The notes: generated by a model from the letters alone, not told the origin. Shown: positions 1 through 10,779, counted from the first letter of the stretch. The stretch: DNA of 52,323 bases from Bremia lactucae (GCF_004359215.1 NC_090610.1:14743603-14795925), one strand, 5' to 3'. Numbers and translations: made by a program.

Positions 1-274
1 TTGTTAATCTATCTTTGTAAATGTTGTCTTAACTATAAACTAATACTAAACATGTAAATGAATTCTTATCTATCTTATCTCGTAACTCTCTTTGATTACT
101 TCTACAGCTGATTAGTCTGCGGAATAAATAGACATAATGGTCTATACCTATTTATGGATAAGAATTCAGGAAATTACATTTAAAGTAATTTCCTCCAAAT
201 ATTATCTACCTTTTGGATAATATTAATTAACAATCTTTTATTGTTAATTTCATGTAACGATACACCCCGTTACA
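1..274 (-). repeat. LTR, family 1 (Ty3/gypsy), truncated by window edge
   Basis: The reverse complement starts TGTAACGGGGTGTATCGTTA and then follows the LTR at 51693-52142 closely, including the ATGAAATTAACAC and TCCGCAGACTAATCAGCTG stretches. The LTR's 5' end is at 274 and the rest lies off the window. It belongs to the same family as the LTRs of elements A, C and F. Confidence 0.85.
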
Positions 275-364
275 ATACCAAGGATGAGATCATATCTCGA
301 ATTTTTTTTTATTTTAAATCAAGGACGAGACAGCGTTCCATACTGTCAAAGTCCAGAAACTTTA

Positions 365-560
365 TTCCTTAGTTCAATGGAACTTTGGGAACAGTGACAC
401 GAGCCCCAGTCGCTAAGCGAACAGTGATTGTATCACCTTCATGTGCTTTAAGCACCTCAACGTATTGTCGACTTCCTTCAAGGGAAAGGGGTCGAGCATA
501 ATTGCAAGACGCTCCGGAGTCAATTAAATTGATCACGGCTTATCAAAGCCCTTCACAGTC
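365..560 (-). pseudogene. Retropepsin (gypsy protease) fragment
   Basis: Read on the minus strand, about 531 down to 370 encodes an aspartic protease active site, IDSGASCNYA, followed by about 40 residues in the same frame. The matching stretch of element E (about 23740-23900) has the same ILIDSGASCNYA motif, so this is a piece of an LTR-family-2 element. It is bounded by an LTR fragment on each side, with stops upstream. It is a relic with no function of its own. Confidence 0.7.
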
Positions 561-591
561 GCTTGAGCGACAATAGAACTAATTGGCTTAA

Positions 592-791
592 AAATTCAGG
601 GAGTCGTACAAGCTATTAAAGCTTTATGAATCCTAGTTCAAGGGATTCAGGGGTTCGTAGAACCAAGTGGCAACTAGTGCCCAAGAGGATATACGTTAGA
701 AAGGCTTCTATCTCTTACAGATCAATGCATTTTACCCATAAAGTAAATGTACCACAACAACGGTTCTCCAACCGTTTTGTGCCCCATTACA
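592..791 (-). repeat. LTR family 2 fragment, inverted
   Basis: The reverse complement begins TGTAATGGGGCAC and continues with GGTTGGAGAACCGTTGTTG and GGTACATTTACTTTATGGG, as in the LTR at 22130-22595. About 100 bases of the central part are missing compared with that copy. Confidence 0.75.
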
Positions 792-935
792 CAAAATCCC
801 TTGAACTAGATTTTATTAAGCTTTAATAGCTTTCACGACTCCCTGAGTTGTTTAACCCATCAGTTCTACAGAACTGAGAGACTCTTTGAGCTATAAATCT
901 TTCTCTGACTTGAGGAGCTAAGTAACTCCGCTGCA
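792..935 (+). repeat. LTR family 2 fragment, direct
   Basis: This is the 3' part of the LTR (CCCTTGAACTAGA, CCCTGAGTTGTT, GAACTGAGAGACTC, ending CTCCGCTGCA). It matches 22455-22595 and faces away from the inverted fragment next to it, so the two form a head-to-head pair. Confidence 0.7.
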
Positions 936-1450
936 GTGACAAGGCTTTAATTGCTCTTTTCGGAAATGGCAGAGTTGTACTCAGTAAATATCACTTTCCT
1001 CTTATTCGAGTCGAGATGAAAAGAGACCAATCACCGTTACGACGTACCGAATAAATTAGCTTCTGTCCAAAGCGATTATGTTACTAATCTTGCATATTCT
1101 ACCTAGTTTTCAGTTAAAATCACTGTAACTCTTTTTCGCAAATTGTTTTGAAGACGATACAGAGCCAAAGTTTTGTGTGACCCGTCACAGTCACCATCAA
1201 TTGAGATTTATCTGATACAAAACATAAATTGCCCAATCGCTCGAGATATTGACCTGTACCAAATAGAATTTCTCTTCCTGCAACCATGGGGTCAGGATCA
1301 GGACATCGGCCTGTCTGAACCAGAGGAAGGCATCTTATGCTTGTTTAAATTACATGGATATAAGCATGTACACGTAATGTGGCATAAATGTCAGGAAGGG
1401 AAACCATATGATATCAAACCCCTCGGTATCTGGGAGAAATGACTCGCCGA
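936..1450. other. Upstream region, no gene recognised
   Basis: Short open frames exist (for example 1173-1442, 89 codons), but they resemble no family I know and have no sign of splicing. It probably holds the 5' flank of the permease gene. Confidence 0.4.
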
Positions 1451-1451
1451 C

Positions 1452-1464
1452 CTTCATTCCAACT
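1452..1464 (+). promoter_or_regulatory. Candidate oomycete Inr
   Basis: CTTCATTCCAACT fits the oomycete initiator pattern (YTCANTYY). It lies about 130 nt before the ATG at 1586, so the ATG at 1439 would lie upstream of the transcription start. That favours 1586. Confidence 0.4.
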
Positions 1465-1585
1465 CACTATAGGCACCAGGAGGACGACACCAAATCGCCT
1501 GCCTTTATATATATTATTTCAAATTGCTTTATCTTGTCAAGCGGAAGACTGCCCATTTCGCTTTTCTCCGAGCGTCAAAGTCTGG

Positions 1586-3676
1586 ATGGAGCTCAATCCT
1601 AATGAAGATGTAAACCCCATTCGAAGCCTTCAGGAGCCATCCACGTCGTATTTGGAGTTGCGTTCACCGCGTGCACATATCCCGACCACGCCTCTTGTCC
1701 CTGGGACGCTACGTCGACGCAAAATTGAGATTGAGATCATTGAAGGCGCGCGCAAGGGTCCAACGTGGCAATTTCCAGGTTTAGGATTCGCGGAGCACGT
1801 ACATGTCCCCGAAGAAGAGCTTTCCGCGATTCAGCAAGAGCTCGATCAGCCAAAAAAGTTGCTGAGGCAGCTTCCCGCATCCTCGATCTCGGGCAACGAC
1901 ATTTTGTCAAGCGTGCTCTACTCAGCGGCATCAGTGACTTCCAAGGCCGGCAAACTCATGCCGATTCCGTTGCTATTGGTCTCGATTGTCCTCTACTTCT
2001 TTCGATTCATCTACGAAGAAGTAGTCACGGCTATACCCCTCAATGGTGGTACCTACAACGCCCTTTTAAACACCACGTCGAAACGAACGGCAGCAGTGGC
2101 CGCATGTCTCAGCATCTTGTCCTACGTGGCGACGGGCGTCGTGTCGGCCACATCTGGTGTGCGGTACCTCAAAAACTTGGTTGACATTCCACTCGTTGGC
2201 TCGACCATCATTCTGCTCGCGGCATTTGCAGTTTTGGCTGTCATTGGCATCACCGAGAGCTCGCGCGTGGCCGTGGCGATCTTTCTGCACCACATTTCCG
2301 TTCTCGTAATTCTCTTTGTATCGTGCATCGTCTACGGCTTTAACCACGCGCATGTCTTCCGGGAGAACATGCGCACGGGGTATCCTGAGGTCGATTTCGC
2401 CGGCTCCATGCTCGACGGCAACGTTGTCACGGCCATTTTCTTTGGCTTTGGGGCGAGCATGTTAGGTATCACGGGCTTTGAGTCGTCTTCGAATTACGTC
2501 GAAGAGCAGAAACCAGGGGTCTTTCGCCAGACTCTACGGAACATGTGGGCCCTTGTCACGTTTTTCAACGTCGGACTCGGCATCGGTATCCTTGCGGTCC
2601 TACCGCTCGAGGGTGAAGGCGGCATCTACGCCAGTTCGGACCATCTTCTTGCGGTCGTCGGCCGAGAAGCCGTGGGAGAATGGTTCGATTCATGGGTTTG
2701 CATTGATGCTTTCATTGTGCTCTCCGGTGCAGTATTGACATCGTACATAGGCATTTGCGGACTCGTGCGCCGACTTTCGACGGATCGAGTGCTTCCGGCT
2801 TTCCTGGCTCGAACCAATAAACTGCGCGGGACGAATCACTACATTATCGGCCTCTTCCTCCTGCTCACGTCAAGTCTTGTCCTCATTCTCGATGCTGATG
2901 CCGCGACGGTGAATGGCGTGTATACGTATGCGTTTCTGGGACTCATGGCCATGTTCTCCTGCGCGTGCATGCTGCTGAAGGCCAAGCGATCCGAGATTCC
3001 ACGCGACATTCACGCACCGTGGGCGACAGTCATCATCGGTTTTGTGTTGGTGGTGATTGCCATCTTTGCCAATCTGCTTGGTGACCCGGCGGTGCTCATG
3101 TACTTTGCCATTTACTTTATCATCGTCATCTTTGTGATGTTCGTTATGTTTGAACGCGTCATGATACTGCGCTGTATCCTCGCGATGATGCAGACGATGG
3201 CACCCTCTCGTTACAGCAAAACCGCCGCTTTTGGGCTGGCCTTCGACAGCCCGTCGGAATTAGAACACACGGGGGCTCGAGGCGGTCAAACAATCGCGCG
3301 TTCAATTGCTAGCATCCGCAGTGCTCCTATTATCTTCTTCTGCAAGGTCCCGGATCTGACCATCATCAACAAGGCCATTATATACGTGCGTCGAAACGAG
3401 CAGACTCAGACGCTGCGTCTCGTACACGTGTACGGAGACGCCGAGGCCGACGCATCGGTGCTTTTAACCTTTCGCGAGATGGCGGCGTTGTTTGACAATA
3501 TTTACCCAAAGATCCGCATCGACTTTGTGGCTGTGCCCGGTGAGTTCGGCCCGGCAATGATCGAGTGGCTCTCGCGCTCGATGAATGTGCCACGGAACAT
3601 GATGTTTATCACCCAGCCCGATATCGTCTCAGCTGAGCGCGTGTCAACGGCCGGCGTTCGTGTCATTACGGCATAA
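1586..3676 (+). CDS. Amino acid permease, APC superfamily
   Basis: This is a predicted plasma-membrane or organellar amino acid/polyamine-type transporter of 696 residues. The first 110 residues are polar. About 11-12 hydrophobic segments follow, the first carrying the APC-like pattern SGNDILSSVLYSA with PLNGGTYNALLN shortly after. The last 170 or so residues (from about 3180) are soluble and end in an alternating alpha/beta-like stretch (LRLVHVYGD, IRIDFVAVPGE, MMFITQPD), a tail most eukaryotic permeases lack. The frame is open upstream to 1439, but an Inr-like site at 1452 and a low-complexity leader make the ATG at 1586 the better start. No intron is needed. The reading is GC-rich and intact, unlike the repeats around it. 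Substrate cannot be told from sequence; family assignment is firm. Confidence 0.85.
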   Translation: MELNPNEDVNPIRSLQEPSTSYLELRSPRAHIPTTPLVPGTLRRRKIEIEIIEGARKGPTWQFPGLGFAEHVHVPEEELSAIQQELDQPKKLLRQLPASSISGNDILSSVLYSAASVTSKAGKLMPIPLLLVSIVLYFFRFIYEEVVTAIPLNGGTYNALLNTTSKRTAAVAACLSILSYVATGVVSATSGVRYLKNLVDIPLVGSTIILLAAFAVLAVIGITESSRVAVAIFLHHISVLVILFVSCIVYGFNHAHVFRENMRTGYPEVDFAGSMLDGNVVTAIFFGFGASMLGITGFESSSNYVEEQKPGVFRQTLRNMWALVTFFNVGLGIGILAVLPLEGEGGIYASSDHLLAVVGREAVGEWFDSWVCIDAFIVLSGAVLTSYIGICGLVRRLSTDRVLPAFLARTNKLRGTNHYIIGLFLLLTSSLVLILDADAATVNGVYTYAFLGLMAMFSCACMLLKAKRSEIPRDIHAPWATVIIGFVLVVIAIFANLLGDPAVLMYFAIYFIIVIFVMFVMFERVMILRCILAMMQTMAPSRYSKTAAFGLAFDSPSELEHTGARGGQTIARSIASIRSAPIIFFCKVPDLTIINKAIIYVRRNEQTQTLRLVHVYGDAEADASVLLTFREMAALFDNIYPKIRIDFVAVPGEFGPAMIEWLSRSMNVPRNMMFITQPDIVSAERVSTAGVRVITA

Positions 3677-4093
3677 AGAAGATTCAGCAAAGGATAAACG
3701 CACATCAGTGTCAACTATGAAATGTCACTCACTAACGGATATAAGCGCTTATTATAGTGCCTAGCGATTGCGCTGGTCGATAATTTGGGACGCTGTTATC
3801 CTTTTTTCTACGTTGCATCGCTGGAGCTTCCATTAAACTTGACCGTAAATAATAAAGCGGCACGGTAACCTCAAAATATCGGTTGGAGTGTAGTCTTTAA
3901 ATGTAGCTGCTTCACAAACTAGGAGGCTGCACCTGTGTAATATTTTACGAAACTTGTTGAGAATCGAGAAATACACCAATTAGCATACACGGTGACCTAG
4001 GCCCAATTTCCGCAAACAATTTACGAATTCCGGCTTGAGAGCACGTATACCCGTCAAATTAGCTATTTTATAAAATAAATACAAAATGGTAGC
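3677..4093. other. Intergenic, 3' flank of the permease
   Basis: AT-rich, with an AATAAA at about 3848 that may serve the permease mRNA. No coding frame or repeat was recognised. Confidence 0.4.
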
Positions 4094-4206
4094 TGTAACG
4101 GGGCACTGCCGACTTGTACTGCTTCAGCACAAGTCCACTTTGCACTGCTTCAGTGCAAGTGGTGCCACCCGTCACTTCACGTACGCTAGTACGTGTAGAC
4201 GAAGAC
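4094..4206 (-). repeat. LTR family 1 3'-end fragment, inverted
   Basis: It starts TGTAACGGGGCACTGCC on the plus strand, the reverse complement of the LTR's 3' end. It carries the CTGCTTCAG hairpin units and abuts the complete LTR at 4207 head to head. Confidence 0.8.
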
Positions 4207-4624
4207 TGTAACGGGGTGTATCGTTATATGAAATTAACACTTAAAGGTTTTTAATTAATATATTATTTAAAAGGTAGATAATACTTGGAGAATATTACTT
4301 TACATAGTAATATTCGGAAGGCTTATCCATTGGTTATATAGGCCATTATATCTACTTGCCCGCGGTCCAGTCAGCGCTGGACGCGCGCAAAGAAAGAGAA
4401 AGATAAGACTTTCTTAAATGTTTTATATAAGTACATATTTAAGTTAGCATTAGATAGATAGAAACAGAAGAACTTAATTATATTAAATTCAGTTTACTTT
4501 TGACCCTCTTTAAAGCAAGTGTCTTCCTCTGCACGTAATAGTGTACGTGAGAGGTACCACTAGCACTGAAGCAGTGCGAAGTGGACTTGTACTGAAGCAG
4601 TACAAGTCGGCAGTGCCCGTTACA
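4207..4624 (+). repeat. 5' LTR of element A, family 1
   Basis: 418 bp, from TGTAACGGGGTGTATCG to GCAGTGCCCGTTACA. Its termini are inverted (TGTAACGGG / CCCGTTACA). Near the 3' end sit two hairpin units, CACTGAAGCAGTG and TGTACTGAAGCAGTACA. It matches 51693-52142 over its whole length. Confidence 0.9.
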
Positions 4625-4645
4625 CCTGGTAGCACTTTGTAGTCC
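4625..4645 (+). other. Primer-binding site candidate
   Basis: CCTGGTAGCACTTTGTAGTC follows the LTR directly. The TGG two bases in is as expected for pairing with a tRNA 3' CCA. The same sequence follows the LTR of element F (52143), and CCTGGTAGTACTC follows the LTR of element E (22596). The tRNA was not identified. Confidence 0.55.
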
Positions 4646-4674
4646 GTCCAAGGGCCACAGTTCTATCATCTAAC

Positions 4675-5640
4675 ATGGACATGTTAGATGATAATGGAAA
4701 TACGCATCATGTTTCGCGTGATAGCTACTCCTCGTAAGTGACATAGAAATGAGTGCGGTCGAACGAATGAGTTCGACCGTAAGGAATTATGCCATGTTGG
4801 CCATGCTGTCCGACAACATAAACTTGACGAGGCGAAGGATAAAGTAGCCTTGCTTAACCAGCAAGGCTCTCAACAGGCAGAACTGTTGAGGTTGCAACTG
4901 ATACAGACCTTTGTACCTAGGAAAAGCACACGCGTCGTCCAGAAACCTTAAAGATAGACACCTCTAAATATAGGGGAGTCGAAGATACTCCCTTTTAAGG
5001 TGGTTCGTCGAATTGGACGATGCCATAAAGGCTCGATACATCGTCGACGAACAAAAACAAGTCGCATCTGCTCAATAAAATTTGGCAGGTCGTTCCAAAC
5101 TTGGGCACTAGGCCTCAAGTTGCGCGACCCATATGTATTTGGCTCGCAAGAGGCTCTAAAAGCCCAACTCAAACAGACGTTTGAACCGCCTAGGGCTGAG
5201 TTTAGAGATCGATCAGAGCTTCTGAAACTCAAGCAAGGCAAGCGTGATGTTCACGCTTATGCCCAGCATATACGAATCTTATGGCGTTGTATCATGAAAA
5301 ATCCAGTTCATGAACACACGTTGATTACGGTATTCATGCAAGGTCTTACGGATGGTCCCGTGAAGACCCATCTGTTCCGCTTGGAAATGGATACGCTTGA
5401 AAAAGCAATATACGTTGCGGAACAGGAGGACTTTAGCTTGAGACAGGCTCAAGCGAGCTCGTCGTCGTATCGTCCTCCGGGGCGACAAGAGCCTGGAGGT
5501 CCAGAACCTATGGACCTCTCTTACGTTGAAAGCGAGAGACCTCGCTTTTCGAGCAATAATTGGTTGCAGAGATGCAATCGCTGTTAAAAGTTAGGACACT
5601 ACGCTCATTAATGTAGTGCCCCACGCCCAGTACCGAGGAT
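4675..5640 (+). pseudogene. gag of element A, frameshifted
   Basis: The gag reading begins at the ATG at 4675 (MDMLDDNGNTHHVS), which is also the start in element F. It is broken by several stops and frame changes before 5090. From about 5090 the frame carries the capsid-like region (LRDPYVFGSQEAL, HAYAQHIRILW, VFMQGLTDG, AEQEDFSLRQAQ). A CCHC zinc knuckle follows at 5570-5620 (C-x2-C-x3-GH-x4-C), with a stop inside it. The homologous gag of element C lies at 31285-31978 on the other strand. Confidence 0.8.
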
Positions 5641-5849
5641 TACTGAACGTACTTATGGATAGAATGCCAAGAAGGACAACGGTCGCGGGTCCGACGTTGT
5701 TGCGAAATCGCAACAGCGAAGCGAACCGCCAAAAAATGGTCGGGGTCAGTAGGGAGGCAACGCCCTCTGATCCAGCAACCTCAAGAGAATCTGCAAATCT
5801 CTTGACTAAAGTTGCTCCAGACGCCAATCCTTTTGTGTCTCTGCACCTG

Positions 5850-6170
5850 GCGATCAGGTATCCCTCATCACCTTGGAGTTAGAAGTGACAAATAATTTGT
5901 CACTTGGAGTCCTAGTGGACTGTGGGGCGTCGAATAACTTTATTCGTCGCCAGTCTCCAGAGGGTCGTAGGCTCAAATATGTTGAGCGCAACATCCCTCC
6001 GCCGAGGATGACGATGCGTCTAGCGATAGGCGCATCGAGAACAGTGATGAAACGCGTAGTGAAATTTCACTACACGTTAAAAATTTACAGTACGATGAGG
6101 ATTTCATCGAGAACTGGACTTGGATGACAAATTTGACGTCATCCTAGGTTTACCCTGGCTCAAAAATATG
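5850..6170 (+). pseudogene. Retropepsin domain of element A
   Basis: The frame 5873-6127 contains VLVDCGASNNFIRR, the D-[ST]-G active site with Cys in place of Ser/Thr. Downstream (about 6140-6165) the strand reads VILGLPWL, the conserved ILGxxWL of gypsy proteases, but in another frame. Element C has the same Cys (30960-31000), so the change is older than both copies. Confidence 0.75.
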
Positions 6171-7039
6171 AGCCAAGAATCAGCTGGCAGCATCGATCCG
6201 CAAAGATGCCTGCCACTTCTTCATCAGATGGCCATCTGATGAACTCCTTGAGCGTCCACAAGCGTGTGGATATAACACGAGTGAGTGTAATGGCCTCACT
6301 TGTGGTACGGTCGTTAGTACGACTGCACAAGATCACAGTGTGATTCCTAATCACCCTGTGGAGTCAGCTGCCGGCGCCTCTGCGAATGCACAGGCAGCGC
6401 CGAAGGTCCACCACTCGAATAAGTCGAGTGGATTGAGACATAAATGTACGCCTAGCGGGCGACATTCAAGGAATATACCGGTTGTTTAAAAGGGACAACA
6501 CGATGGTCCTAGATCGAGTAGAGACTCGACCGTAGAGGACCCGACTGTGATAGCGCAATCACACTCGGAAGACGTTGAGGGAATAAGTTCCCACGTACTT
6601 GAGGAGAAAGCTCCTCAAATAGTTGATGCTAAAGTGACTAGACTCCAGCATCCCGAGGGATTAATTCCTCGGCAGCCAATGGATAAATCCCAGAAAGAAA
6701 CCGAGGCACTCAATGTCATGGTTAATGACGGATCAAGAGTAGGCGCTTATACTCTTGATCTATATGCGCCTCCGAAGTTTACTTCGGACATAACTCAATT
6801 ACCAATCCTAGAACCTAAACGGTTCTTGAGAGATCTGCATCGTGGTAGAATCAAGCAGATCTGCGTACTCGCCACCGAGGACGAATACGTAACCAATATT
6901 CGGGCAGCGGTATTTTTTGCAGAGAACGAACAGGTTTTCAGCAGCTCATCGATGGACGAAGCGTCTTCGATGTGAAGACTCGGATTGAGGGATATACTAC
7001 TCAATCCTGGGAGACACTTAGGACAAATCCTTTTACAAG
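6171..7039 (+). pseudogene. Protease-RT linker of element A
   Basis: An open stretch from 6547 to 6975 (142 codons) is present almost unchanged on the minus strand of element C (29925-30353). Part of it is also in element B (18664-18815) and reads DEYVxxIRxA...ENExVFSSSSM. It has no known domain. The steady third-base changes between A/C and B suggest that it was translated as part of the polyprotein. Confidence 0.6.
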
Positions 7040-8120
7040 GATTTGATTGACTTCAGGGATGTATTCCCGGAAGCAGTTCCATGCGACTTGCCTAAGGATA
7101 AAGGCACTCGACATGAGATCGAACTCAAACCGGGATCGAAGTAATGTGTCATGAAGCAGTAGCCACTACCTCATGAACAAGTACCTGCGATCGATAAATT
7201 CTTTTTCGCTCGAATAAAAGCGAGCCATGCAAGGGAGTCAACCTCCCCACATAGCTCTCCGACATTCTGTGTGCGAAAGGCCACAGGAGGGTGGCGGATA
7301 GTGCACGCATTCAATAAACTGAATGCTGCAGCGGTACCGGCTCAAACGCCGATACCTAGAAAAGATGTAATCATAGATGGTATGTCTACGAATACCATCA
7401 TTATTTTTTTCGTCTATGGATTTGATGGATGGATTGTATCAGATCCTTATGTAAAAATTGGTATTTATATTCAATACGATTAAATATGAATTAGTCTGAA
7501 AACTACTTTAAACTTGGTTAGTGTAATGGGGCACACATCGGTTGGAGAACCGTTGTGGTACATTTACTTTATGGGTAAAATACCCTTTTATCTAATTTTA
7601 AAGTAATTAGTTACTTAAATCCCATTTATTATGGGTAATAAATGGTGAATGGGACATCCCGTACACAGCAGTGAGCACTCCCAGTGGGATGCTCTGGCAA
7701 TGGCTAGTAATGCCTCAGGGGCTTAGTAACGCCCCTGCAACATTCATTAGATGCGTAACGAATCTGTTGAGGCCGGTGCGAGGATTCGCACCGAGTTATT
7801 TTGACGATGTATTCGTCCATAACCGGGCTATGGACGGAAAGACGGACGTGGAAGTTAAAAAAACTCACGTTCGTCAGGCTCTTATACTTATGCGAAAGCG
7901 TAAGTTGTACGCAAACCTCAAGCAGTGTATATTCGCTGCAAGCGAAATACCACTTCTTAGGTGCATCGTCGGTAAACACGGCGTGCGCCCTGATCCCGAA
8001 AAGGTCAAGGCAATTACCGACTGGCCAGTTCCGGTCGATGTCAAGGGACTTAGATTGTTCCTTGAGCTAGCGGCGTACTTGCGCAAGGACTCACACAATT
8101 ATGCCGAGATGACAGTCGTC
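7040..8120 (+). pseudogene. Reverse transcriptase domain of element A, interrupted
   Basis: The segments CVRKATGGWRIVHAFNKLNA (7265 on), SGMLWQWLVMPQGLSNAPA (7680 on) and the catalytic SYFDDVFVH (about 7793-7820) identify a gypsy RT. The first catalytic Asp block (MDLMDGFYQ in element B) is damaged, with frameshifts near 7400. A 195-bp insertion follows at 7452, so no RT could be made. Confidence 0.85.
7452..7645 (+). repeat. LTR family 2 5' fragment inserted in RT
   Basis: Element C, read on its own strand at about 29440, joins CAGATCCTTATG straight to GTGAACGGGAC. Here 195 bp lies between them. From 7522 the insert reads TGTAATGGGGCACACATCGG and follows the first 120 bp or so of the LTR at 22130. 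The first 70 bp are unrelated to the LTR. An ATG is repeated at both edges, a possible 3-bp target duplication. Confidence 0.65.
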
Positions 8121-8122
8121 TC

Positions 8123-8570
8123 TTGAAAAAAGACGAGAAATGGTTATGGAACGCTGATTGTCAGCATTCCTTTAAAGCTATCATGGAAAGCTTGATGCAA
8201 TCGCCAATCTTGGCGATTACAGATCAAGACAGACCATTCCATGTGGTCTATGACGCCAGCGATTTCGCAATCGCCTGTGCGTTAATGCAATACGATACAG
8301 ACGGCCTGGAGCGCGTCGTCTGTTATCAATCGCGTCAGCTGCATCCAGCTGAACGCAATTACCCAGGGAACTCCTTGCCATGAAATATGCACTGGATAAG
8401 TTTAGGGTCTATCTCCGAGGAGATAGACGGCTCATCGTATATACGGACCATGCGTCATTATGCACGGCCGTAAACAGCCCAGACCTCTCGCAAAGAATGG
8501 CGAGGTGGCTATCCTTCTTCGCGGAGTATAATTTCTCCGTGGAATATAAACCAGGATGACTTAATGTCGT
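8123..8570 (+). pseudogene. RNase H domain of element A (first copy)
   Basis: 8123-8383 encodes DRPFHVVYDASDFAIACAL and ERVVCYQSRQLHPAERNYP, the start of the gypsy RNase H. After a frame change at about 8383 the reading goes on as KYALDKFRVYLRG and VYTDHASL. A further stop lies in the YKPG region (8550). The same stretch is present after the gap at 10780. Confidence 0.8.
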
Positions 8571-10089
8571 CGTTATCATGCCGACCCGACTACGAGTCGG
8601 CTGCGCACTCCAACAGTGAAATTTGTCCTACTGTTGCAACACTCATTACAAGTGAACCGTCATCAACTTTGTTTGATGACATAAAAAAACCTACACAGTA
8701 GATAAAGACCTACTGCGTTCAATGGATCATCTGACGAATCCATCCTATAATCTCTTAAAGATTTACTGGCTTTTTTATGTATCGATCGTCATCCGATCGA
8801 TACACAACACGCAATGCCTTACTGTACTACACAGCCGCTGCTGGCGACACTCCACTTGTCGTTGTCCATACTCACAATGATTTGCGCTTGCGCATCATGT
8901 ATGAGTGTCACGATGCACCAACAAGTGGGCATCATGGACGTGAGAAAACTTATCTCACAGTAAGTCGCGACTTTAGTGGCTCCGCCAGTATCAGTTCGTG
9001 CGCAAGTACATTCGTGCTTGCGAGGTATGTCAACGGCTGAAGCCTAGCCCTTCATCCCGTCTCCAGCCTCTACCCCTTCCGGCAGAATGTTGGCAGTCCG
9101 TATCTATGGAGTTCGTCTTCGAAGACGATCACAAAAATAATGATATCCTTGTTTTTGTAGACAGATTCAGCAAGATGGTACATCTTGTTGCAGTACCAGA
9201 GTAGATCACGGCTCCGGGCTGTACCCGTGACTTTTTCGACACGGTATTCAAACTCCACGGTTTACCCCGTGAACTGATCTCGGACAGAGATCCACGATTC
9301 ACGGCGGAGTTTTGGCAATCCGTGTTTCGATCTCTCGGAACACGGCTGACTATGTCAACTTCTGATCACCCGGAAATGGATGGTCAAACAGAACGCGTAA
9401 ATCGCGTCCTCGAAGAGATACTTCGAGGTTACGTCCAATCGTATCCAAATTGAGGCGAGTTTTTACCGATGGTCGAATTCGCCATCTACAATTCGGTGCA
9501 TGCGTCTACAACGCATCAACGTTCGTGAATGGCTTTACGCCGTCCACGCATACCCACCCAATTAAAGGGATCCTCTAGTTTAAGGGGGGGCGGACTCGCA
9601 CGAGCAAAACCATTTCTGGCTCATGCTTATCACGCGTCGAAGTTACCAACGACGCGAATGATGTCGATGTCCAAGCAATCGACATCAAAGATGAGAAAGA
9701 TCTCATGGTAGTGTGCACAAAGCGCCTGGAAAAGACAAAACAAATGAGTCAGAAGATTTCTGCTGGCTCGAGAACCAGTACTCCGTTTCGTACAGGATTT
9801 CATTGATAACGCAGTGGACCGTCAGAAACGTAACGCAGACGAACATGGAAGAGCAAATGTTCTTTCATTTAAATTAATGACCTAGTACTACTCTCAACGG
9901 TAAACTTACCTAATCGTGTAGTCACTAACGTGGTGGCAGTGAACTACTACCCAAGTTCATTGGACCATTCGGCGTACTGCACCACAGAGGCAATGCGTAC
10001 ACAATACCATTGCCACGTAGGATGCGAACGCAATCTACGTTTTTCGTTGGTCGGCTCTGCCCGTACCATCACTACGTGGTTTCTTCCGA
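8571..10089 (+). pseudogene. Integrase region of element A, first copy (degraded)
   Basis: This holds the integrase zinc-binding segment (8890-9040, HDAPTSGHHGREKTY) and the core (9090-9440), but frameshifts and a TAG at 9202 break it. From about 9325 to the gap at 10090 the sequence appears identical to 11692-12456, while upstream the two copies differ at many sites. The last 765 bp is therefore probably a redundant contig end. Confidence 0.75.
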
Positions 10090-10779
10090 NNNNNNNNNNN
10101 NNNNNNNNNNNNNNNNNNNNNNNNNNNNNNNNNNNNNNNNNNNNNNNNNNNNNNNNNNNNNNNNNNNNNNNNNNNNNNNNNNNNNNNNNNNNNNNNNNNN
10201 NNNNNNNNNNNNNNNNNNNNNNNNNNNNNNNNNNNNNNNNNNNNNNNNNNNNNNNNNNNNNNNNNNNNNNNNNNNNNNNNNNNNNNNNNNNNNNNNNNNN
10301 NNNNNNNNNNNNNNNNNNNNNNNNNNNNNNNNNNNNNNNNNNNNNNNNNNNNNNNNNNNNNNNNNNNNNNNNNNNNNNNNNNNNNNNNNNNNNNNNNNNN
10401 NNNNNNNNNNNNNNNNNNNNNNNNNNNNNNNNNNNNNNNNNNNNNNNNNNNNNNNNNNNNNNNNNNNNNNNNNNNNNNNNNNNNNNNNNNNNNNNNNNNN
10501 NNNNNNNNNNNNNNNNNNNNNNNNNNNNNNNNNNNNNNNNNNNNNNNNNNNNNNNNNNNNNNNNNNNNNNNNNNNNNNNNNNNNNNNNNNNNNNNNNNNN
10601 NNNNNNNNNNNNNNNNNNNNNNNNNNNNNNNNNNNNNNNNNNNNNNNNNNNNNNNNNNNNNNNNNNNNNNNNNNNNNNNNNNNNNNNNNNNNNNNNNNNN
10701 NNNNNNNNNNNNNNNNNNNNNNNNNNNNNNNNNNNNNNNNNNNNNNNNNNNNNNNNNNNNNNNNNNNNNNNNNNNNNNN
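10090..10779. other. Assembly gap (690 N)
   Basis: Unknown bases. The flanks are two copies of one retrotransposon segment, so the gap marks a place where the assembler failed in repeats. Confidence 1.

Noticed and set aside
1173..1442. 89-codon frame before the permease
   Set aside because: No homology, no promoter, and an atypical composition; most likely chance.
1439..1585. N-terminal extension of the permease from the ATG at 1439
   Set aside because: The initiator candidate at 1452 lies downstream of it and the 49 residues look non-coding (Cys, Arg and Phe mix with no homology).
3378..3714. Minus-strand frames inside the permease (3378-3593, 3502-3714) and similar ones inside PRP8 and MED14
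   Set aside because: Shadows of the coding strand, without family resemblance.
4478..4669. Minus-strand 63-codon frames over the LTRs (also 32281-32472, 51999-52187)
   Set aside because: They recur only because the LTR sequence recurs; substitutions and unit-number changes do not respect the frame.
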